From: Prostheceraeus crozeri
Taxonomy: Eukaryota; Platyhelminthes; Polycladida; Euryleptidae
Assembly (NCBI GenBank): GCA_907163375.1
Contig: CAJQUW010008964.1
Location: 146,501 to 210,500 of the forward strand
DNA: 64,000 nt
Direction of reading: 5' to 3'
In this document: positions 56,800 to 64,000 of the stretch, in pieces
How the letters are laid out: every line of letters begins with the position of its first letter
Position numbering within the stretch: the stretch's first letter is position 1
Position numbers and translations under genes: made by a program
Notes under the pieces: generated by a model
What the model was told of the DNA's origin: nothing
Databases searched by the model: none
The model's input: only the letters and a program-made list of their open reading frames with translations

Positions 56800-58890
56800 A
56801 AAGCATTCCTCAGAATGCATCCCAACAACGTCGTCAGCCGAGAACCACCCGCGAGTTTCGACCCCTACTTCAGACCTCGCTTGCCTGGGTGACGTGGTCC
56901 GATAAGAATGATTAATCCCTAGCCGTTGCTGGGTGAAAGCATTTCACGGCTCCATTTCTATGCAGATCCTTCTATCACTGTTTTACTCAACTCTTTCTCT
57001 TCTTCCGTAACCTCTCTCCCTTATCCTAAATTCTTCAAAAACCGCACCATCGCATAGCCGACAAAACCGCGGCAACCGACTTCTACTGGCCACATGCTGA
57101 CCGTCCATCCTTTCCTCCCACACTCTTCCACCAAGTCTTCATATCGATCAATCTTTTTCTCATACGTCTCTTCCAATCGATCATCCCACGGAACTGTCAG
57201 CTCCACAAACATGCACGCACACTCTCTGTGATGTTGACCGCAAGATCAGATCTGGGCGTAGATGTGTCATTACTCCCACCTGCGCCGGAAATTCGAAACC
57301 ACCGGCCACATCGCAAAAAACGATCCCCTCCTTTGCAACACTTAACCGATTTGAACTTAATAAAGCTTTTCGCTTCTTTTGTAATTCTTTTGTAACCCTC
57401 CTTCACAAATTCAATTTCTTGGGTCTTCAATTGACTTTTGTTATTCTTTATCGCTCTCCCTATCGTCGTGTGCAGCACCTTCATCACTTCGTTGTGTCTC
57501 CAAGTGTACCACTGAGTCTGGTTGGACAAGCGTACAGAATGTGGTGTAATGTCCCCTTCTCTCCATATTGCATCTGTCACAATCCTAAAAATTCCATCTT
57601 TTCAAGTTCACTGGCGTCGGTGACAGATCGTGAGACAACCGAATAGGAACTTCGTCTTCCCATGGGACTGCCACAGTAGGTCGCTCCGCGATATTTGTTT
57701 CTCAGTGATCTCACTCCAGCGCATCCATGCAACCTGCTGTGATTGGCTGCTTGCTGCTACCTTCTACTCTTCCTCCTCCGCACGCCTCACTTCCGCTGTT
57801 ACCAACTTCAATACCGCTTTTACCAATCCTTGCCCTTAGACTTCGACCACAACTTCTTCCTCTGCAAACCCAACCCGTGTCTACCTGTCTTAACCATACC
57901 AGTAATCTCTTGCCACAATCGTGATTCGACGATTTCTGAATTTTTAAGCGCTGATCATTTTCGACCGGTTCCCACGAAACAGTTGACGCTCCTTGCTGCC
58001 TCATCTCGAGAGGATTTTAGTATCTCCAGAACCCTAACTTTTCTGTCCTTGAACTCGGTCATAGAGACTGAGTTGGCATCGTAAGCTTAGCTTCATTGAT
58101 GAAAGATGGAACCAGTCAGAGATTTCTTGGCATACCCAGCCACTTCCTGATGAAGGCTACATTTTCCGTTCCAATGCTTCCACCGTCGCTAAAGCAACAT
58201 CGTACAATCTCGACGGCCACAGTATTCGTGAAACCACGAGATGGTGCAATCCCCACACTTTCTGCGCGCCTCTCAGTCCCGAAACATTCAACGCCTTCAA
58301 GTAACTGAAGAAGGTTGTCCGGATCTCATGCATCCTTCTTCCGTCACTCATGGAAAAATCAAACCAACGACCAAGACTCTTAACAGGCTTCTCGGAAATT
58401 GAAAGAATAGTTTCTCAGTCGATTGAAGGTCGGATCTTGCTCGAAATTCGACCAAATCGAATCATCATGCTGCGGGATTTTATTGGCTTCACTTTCATTC
58501 TAGTCCATTCTATTGCTTCTCAAGCTTTCCCAGTACTGACCGTGCTAAAGCCACTGATGACCCAATCTGTAGTCGTGAACCTGATGGTGAACCCATCATG
58601 CTGGGCACTGATCAATGTCTACATTTTCTCGGGAACGTGGTGGAAATCAAGAGCGCACATCACGAGTTCATGTGTAACCGCACCGTAAACATTCTCAAGA
58701 TCCAGCAACACCACACCAAGATGTCTTTTCGCTTCTCTCACTGCTGTCGTAGAATGCACCTGAAGCTTTTGTTCACGGAGAGCAGATAAAATATAAAGTA
58801 CAAATGAATCTGATAGATTGGCAGACAAGCAGATGCGATGTCCTGTAACGCTACTAAGAAATTGAGATGATGCCGAAATTGCCATCACTA
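56800..58890 (-). pseudogene. Decayed LINE with restriction-like endonuclease-type C-terminus
   Basis: The minus strand reads, in order: RT motif A-like HLGVVLLDLENVYGAVTHEL (about 58700), later KALNVSGLRGAQKVWGLHHL and VVSRILWPSRLYDVAL (58157-58351), then ALEWSEITEKQISRSDL (57711-58004), then WYTWRHNEVMKVL and FVKEGYKRI (57197-57580), then FVELTVPWDDRLEETYEKKI and VEVGCRGFVGYAMVRFL (57021-57212). The E-L-T-V-P-W-D and V-E-V-G-C-R-G-F phrases fit the PD-(D/E)XK-like nuclease at the C-terminus of R2/R4/NeSL-type LINEs (recalled). Many frame changes and stops show it is old. In motif A the usual catalytic LDL is present but the Ala/Asn-Ala-Phe core has changed. Confidence 0.7.
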
Positions 58891-60845
58891 GTTTATTCTT
58901 CAGTTAATGAGCTAATCAATTGGAAAGAGATGGAAAATGGAAAGAAAAAGCAAAAATTACCACTTTCAATTGCTTTAAAACATTCAAAATAGGTCCTTTG
59001 AAATAACGTCTGCTTTCGGTGAATTTGAAAAATGATAAAATGCTCAATGCTAGTTTGCACGCTCCTTGGGAGTCCTCTGTCCAGAGGGCAAATTATCTCC
59101 ACACCAGACTACCTTTGATTCGGTAATGACTACCAAAAGTCTGAAAATGATAAGTAAAGTGGTGACATGTTCAGATCATCTGTATCATGTGACAACATCG
59201 CGTTAATGGCGACCTATTGTCAATATCAATAATTTGCCGAACTTATGGAGAAGAGTCAATGCCTAATAAACTATCAGGAATATGCCTTGCAAGTTTTCCC
59301 ATCCTTAGAAGTATCCACACAAAGATTAGGTTTCTTCAGTCTCAGCAGTAGCATTGCCATTATAATCAATGGATAACTAGAGCTGTCCTTTAATGTATAC
59401 GTTCGCGACTATGCTAGCATTTATATACAATGCTTCAGTATATCTTGTCATATCTCATGTGAGTAAGATTTTTTGATTTGGAAAATAATGCGGCAATTGA
59501 TTAGTTAAACACGACTTTCAAAGAACCTCGTTAAGGCTGAGTCTCTTGTCATATAAATCAAGAGATAACATTTCTTTCTTATCTCATCAAATTTGATTTT
59601 TGTGTCACCGATCTCATTCACGTCAATATTGATTTTCATCCTTTAATAGCTTGTACAAATTAATCCAGTTGTGAAATGAATATATCAAGATTAAAAACAA
59701 GCTCATTCATTTTTCAGTTTGATTCACATTCGACTCAAGATGCGAATTCCTGAATTTCATGAGGTTCATATGAGCAATAAACATCATGCCCATCAACACC
59801 ATCTCAAAACAACGACTTATTTAGTTTGAACGAGTCAGCAAAAGTAGAAGAAATTTCACTTGATATCATTCCCATCTATGAAATGATCGAAAATAGGAAA
59901 ACGATATTTCTCAGAAATTCTGTAAACACTCAATGATGTGTCTTTTGAATCTCGGTTGAACACAATAGATCTATGTAAAAATTGGAATAGAAGTAGAACA
60001 CTGCTTTACCAAATGACATCGCCATTCTTGAATTAACAAGCGCTTTGAAATTCACATTTAATTGTTTAATAGTTTACTTACTTGCATTATCGTTTCGAAA
60101 AATGAGGTTGATGGGCTGGAAACTGCATCACCTCATCAATATTTCATCATATTTACTTAACACAGGGATTTGATTAGCTTTCCATGATTGCCTGTTACCT
60201 GCATTTGCAAATAAAATTTCAGACCTAGCTAAGTTAACCCTCATGTTTCAAGTGCGGCATCATAAAAATTGATTTCTGAACGACCTTGCGCATTTCATGA
60301 GGGATAATAAATAAGAAACAGATGAAGAAATAGAAAGAATATAATATTGCACCAATGAAACAAAAACATCATGTAGGCCTACCTGTGCAATAGGCCTATG
60401 CATATAGAATGTGAAAATACTAAAGTTACGCAGATGTAAATGTAAAAAATTGTATGTTTATATTATCATAAGTGAGCGAATATTTTGCTTCATATTTCCG
60501 AGACGTTGTGATTACTGCTCACAAACATCTCAAGTCATGTTTTTGCTCCATTTCCCTGTGTGTATTGTTCTTCATTTCTCCTCATGGAATATTCAGTTGG
60601 TATGGAAGTCAGCAGCCTACTTGCAATTTATTACATATAGCATGACGTATGAGGAGTATATTGCAGCCAAGTAAACTGCTCAGCCATAAATCTTGTTAGA
60701 ATCGTAAAGTTACGCTGGGATAGCGCCAGATGTGGTACCGGTTTATTGGCACCGGTAAAAAAATTAAAACACGATTGGCGCGCACATGTTAGCAATTTAC
60801 TTTTTCTACATGCATATTTTAACATTTCCATGAATTTCGCACATT
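58891..60845. other. Intergenic stretch, nothing recognised
   Basis: No gene, RNA or repeat identified before the RTE insertion. Open frames are short and without motifs. Confidence 0.45.
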
Positions 60846-60859
60846 ATAATTACATTATT

Positions 60860-61374
60860 GGGAAAGAGGGACATACCGCTGCGTGTGAAAGGAAAGATCT
60901 ATGCTGCCTGTGTTCGAAGTGTGATGGTTTATGGAAGTGAAACGTGGGGAATGACAGAAGAGCAGATGGTGAGACTAGAGCGGACTGAACGGAAGATGGT
61001 GCGATGGATGTGTGGAGCAAGCCTGAGAGACCGAGCACCGAGTGATGAGCTGTTGAGACGAATGGGTCTGGTTTCGGTGAGAGAAGTGGTACGAAGAGGT
61101 CGACTAAGATGGATGGGACATGTTTTACGGAGAGATGATGCTGATTGGGTGAAGAAGTGCATGGAGATCGAAGTTCCTGGGAGAAGAGAGAGAGGAAGGC
61201 CAAGAACAACATGGAGCCAAGTCGTGGAGAAGGACATGCGAGAAGTTGGATTGACGCGGGCGGATGCCAAAGATCGAGTTCGTTGGAGAAAGCAGCTGTC
61301 GACTGGAGTGACCGGCCAACCCCTGCGCAAGCGGGGAAAACGGCCGTAAAACGGGATGATTGATTGATTGATTG
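60860..61374 (+). mobile_element. Young 5'-truncated RTE LINE with 14-bp target duplication and GATT tail
   Basis: A single open frame (to 61349) encodes the RTE reverse transcriptase C-terminus: AACVRSVMVYGSETWGMTEE, then MVRWMCGASLRDRAPSDEL, RGRLRWMGHVLRRDDADWVK and RGRPRTTWSQVVEKDMREVG. The 3' end is a (GATT)n tail (61355-61374). A perfect 14-bp duplication ATAATTACATTATT flanks it (60846-60859 and 61375-61388). Open frame and perfect duplication indicate recent insertion by target-primed reverse transcription. Compare the decayed RTE remnants at 8640-9060 and 18870-19105. Confidence 0.95.
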
Positions 61375-61554
61375 ATAATTACATTATTCATGATTGCCTA
61401 ATGATAGCGCTCATATCTGGCCAGAAGTCACAAGAGTAAATAATCTTCAAGGTTCAAGGATGTGGTCGAATTACCAGAAGAATATAAAACCTAAAAATTT
61501 ATACGACTGAAATAGTGCCGAAATAGTAGCGGTACTCAGCTGAAAATGCTGCCG

Positions 61555-61830
61555 TTTCCACCTCCTGTCAGCGCTACACTTACAGGCCGGCACGGCACTT
61601 GGGGTAGGTGGCCAATCCACTTCTCGTGGCCTTTCCTCCCCCTTCATGATATTACTGCATTAAATTAAATTGACTGGTGATCACACTCACAAAATTAGGT
61701 TATTGACTTTCAATTGATAGCGTTTATATTTCCCCACTCTACTAGTATTGAACCCAGGAACCTTCGCATGCCCATTCACTCGCTGCGGTCATTTTAACAA
61801 CTGAGTTATCACAGCACGTGAGAGATGTTG
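61555..61830 (-). mobile_element. tRNA-derived SINE, minus strand
   Basis: On the minus strand a tRNA-like head has A-box-like TAACTCAGTTG (61798-61808) and B-box-like GGTTCAATAC (61745-61754), then a body with GTGTGATCACCAGTCAATTT and a GC-richer end (GGCCACCTACCCCAAGTGCC). The head resembles a TAGCTCAGTTGGT-type tRNA start. Boundaries are not defined. Confidence 0.55.
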
Positions 61831-62198
61831 TCGAGTCGAGTCAAAGACAGCCTGTTTTTAAAAATTCTTCCGAAAGGAGTTTGGCTTTGAATAATCAAGT
61901 GTTTGATGCATCAAACTATGACAACTTTTCTACCTTCATATCAAATTGAGCTCTTTCATTTACGAAGACTAAAAGGAAGGTTGAGTGTGACATATAAGCA
62001 ACATATTTCTGTCACTTCTGTCTCTGAATTCTCATTTCAACGTTAAGCAATAATAATTCATAGTTTCACTCCTTCGTTATCTTCTGACGATTCCTTTGGC
62101 AGGAATAAAAATCCACTTTATCTATTTTGCAATTGTGATAAAAATAACTGCACCGTCGCAAAGAATAACATATCTCCTCTGATGCTATACGTCCTTTA

Positions 62199-62359
62199 TT
62201 TAGATATTGTCATACTGACATTCAACTGCATAACGAGCAAATCCAACGATCGAAGATGCTTCTTCATTAGCCCAGGTGCACGATCAATAGCTTGTATTGC
62301 TGCTTCACTAGGAATTTCTTTCAATTCAAGTCGTCGAAACTTGTTGCATATCTCAGGAT
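62199..62359 (-). CDS. Candidate terminal exon of an unknown host gene
   Basis: The minus-strand stretch has a good acceptor (TTTGTCTTTTATTAG before 62359) and an open frame reading DPEICNKFRRLELKEIPSEA, then AIQAIDRAPGLMKKHLRSLD. This is amphipathic and lacks low-complexity bias. The TAA stop (62196-62198) overlaps an AATAAA polyadenylation-type signal (TAAATAAAGG). Alternatively splicing continues from GAAT|GTCAGT near 62225. I do not recognise the protein family. Confidence 0.35.
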
Positions 62360-62399
62360 CTAATAAAAGACAAATCAGTAGAAATGTCAGTTGTGATGT

Positions 62400-64000
62400 C
62401 AAGGGTAGGTAAAAATGGAAGGAATAAAATTAGCTTTAAGAACTGATGAATGATTCAATTGACGGGACGAACAAGATAATTGAATGACTTTTGATGAGAT
62501 TGTGAACGAGAGAAAATTCCGACACAATATTACAATATTAAAACAGAAGTTGCAAGTTAAAAGCTGTTGTCTTTTAAGTTAATGAAGATTGAACTCCTAC
62601 CCTCATTATCTTCATAAGCACATTAGCAAAGACTTCCGCATTAAAAAGTGCTATTTCGGCACGGAACTTCATTTGGGACAATAGGAATAAGTCCATATAA
62701 GTCTTCAAGTTCTTTTAGAACAAGCTATTATCGGTGGGTTCGGACTTTCTTGTAGAATTTTTTCTGCGGACCTTTTCTAATCGAATATCGTTTCCGTGTG
62801 TTCAAGGTAAGCGCATTTTCGAAGTTTCCCAATTTCAATGGATTTGGCTGAAAGAATTAATGATTTGATCCATCTACTTTTAATTTTTCCAGTTTTTGAA
62901 ATATTTTGAGCAAATTTCAGTGAAACGCACCGATTATCTGATGATCCTATAATTCAAGTCGCACCATTAAGACAATCCATTACATACGATTTATGAACTT
63001 ATAGCAGCAATGGCACATGTAAGCAGCATCTTTATTACTTTACATAATCATGGTTGCTGTTGCTTCATTTTGGCTATCCTTCTAGTCACCCTTCTTCTTT
63101 AGGTGGAATCTCACTTAAATGTATATTTAGACTTAAAGAATTTCATTGAAGCAGCTACTGTCTAAGAGAACATTTCACATAAGGGGTGTGCGTGCGCATT
63201 GCACTCAAACGAGGCTTCTCAGTACATTCAGCCATTTTAGCATCAGAATAAATAGTCGACATTCATATTCACATTTAGAATCTATAAAAATGGAAAGAAC
63301 TTCTTTACCTCCCTTTGCTTTGGCTAAATCATACTTTCCTCACTCTTTGGCATTGATCGCTCAGCAGAAATTTTCTGAAGTAGAAGTACACTACACAAAA
63401 AACTCTTTCTTATACCTAATGCGACTGGTAGAATCTTTTATTTCTACTTTCTTTAGTGGCTAGGCAGATTTGGACGTTGATAAATGAATTCGTAGACCCA
63501 TTGACTGCATATGATGGCTGTCAACGGTACTATTGACTATCAATATGACGGTTATCCAACATGATATCATGCATGATGTAGCCGTACATAACACGGAGGA
63601 TACAAAATCAAAAATGAACTTTAAACTTAAGCAGTGATCGCAGATGTCGTTGACTTGAACAATGCACAAAATCCATTATTTTTCATAAGAATTATTTTTA
63701 ACTTACAAAATATGAATCCGTGAAATGTGGTAAATGAGTGCATTTTGACTATGAAAAAGAAGTCATCCAAATTTGCCTTATTGTAAACGTTTGGAAAAAA
63801 TAATCTAATTTTCTTGGTAGTGGGTAGAATGCTATTAATAGCGGTAAATTACGTCTGCTCATTTAGGTTTGTGGTCTACTGTTGAAATCTGTTGTCTCGG
63901 AGTAATTATGGCAATTGTGTATAAAAAAACCTAATGCTGCCTCGTCTGCACTTGATCCTATTTTCTCTTTAAAACCGGGACATACGTTAAGCTACATTTT
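62400..64000. other. Intergenic end of window, nothing recognised
   Basis: An open frame at 63146-63463 (105 codons, basic N-terminus) has no known motif and no splice or promoter support. No repeats identified. Confidence 0.4.

Noticed and set aside
63146-63463. 105-codon open frame with basic, mitochondrial-presequence-like start
   Set aside because: Only composition suggests it; no domain, promoter or splice evidence.

Overview
The window is AT-rich metazoan nuclear DNA, almost certainly from an invertebrate. It is dominated by dead and partly intact mobile elements, with very little recognisable host coding sequence. Spliced introns, tRNA-type A and B boxes, LINEs, Penelope-like elements (PLEs), hAT and Tc1/mariner transposons all point to an animal genome. 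Nothing fixes the phylum. Elements resembling the molluscan N-RAG-TP elements, together with many PLEs, make a marine invertebrate plausible (inference). The only recognisable host coding piece is one exon of a CNNM-type metal transporter at 38279-38433 (minus); a possible second exon of an unknown gene lies near 62199-62359 (minus).

Layout. 17-5368: a DNA transposon with about 115-bp terminal inverted repeats. It carries a spliced RAG1-like transposase gene broken by two stop codons and is interrupted by a complete Tc1-like element (765-2403). 5369-11817: mostly unassigned DNA with a dispersed repeat, an RTE-LINE remnant and a 727-bp near-perfect palindrome. 11818-16318: a hAT element whose transposase is split by a second, non-autonomous hAT-like element; removing the insert and one 6-bp duplication restores the reading frame. 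22245-26470 (minus): an open two-ORF LINE in which ORF1 and ORF2 share one frame and are separated by a single TGA. 26690-28940: remnants of other LINEs and of a PLE. 30617-32029: a broken mariner-type element. 32246-35430: a PLE pile-up (PLE interrupted by a LINE fragment and by a second PLE copied head-to-head). 36600-37130: another PLE fossil. 39896-45822: a SINE and two non-autonomous hAT-like elements. 48791-49625: a hAT MITE with a perfect 8-bp target duplication. 51680-53190: a PLE with YVDD reverse transcriptase and GIY-YIG nuclease. 56800-58890: a decayed LINE with a restriction-like endonuclease-type C-terminus. 60860-61374: a young 5'-truncated RTE LINE with a 14-bp target duplication. 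61555-61830: a tRNA-derived SINE.

The most interesting object is the first one. Its protein has an N-terminal zinc-binding region resembling the RAG1 N-terminus and a C-terminal core in which the RAG1 arrangement H-x4-H-V and W-x5-E is recognisable. It ends in inverted repeats beginning [T/C]ACAGTAG, close to the CACAGTG heptamer of Transib/RAG elements. This copy is dead, but it documents a RAG1-like lineage without an accompanying RAG2-like gene. Gene calls are by eye from translated sequence; family names come from recalled motifs, not searches.
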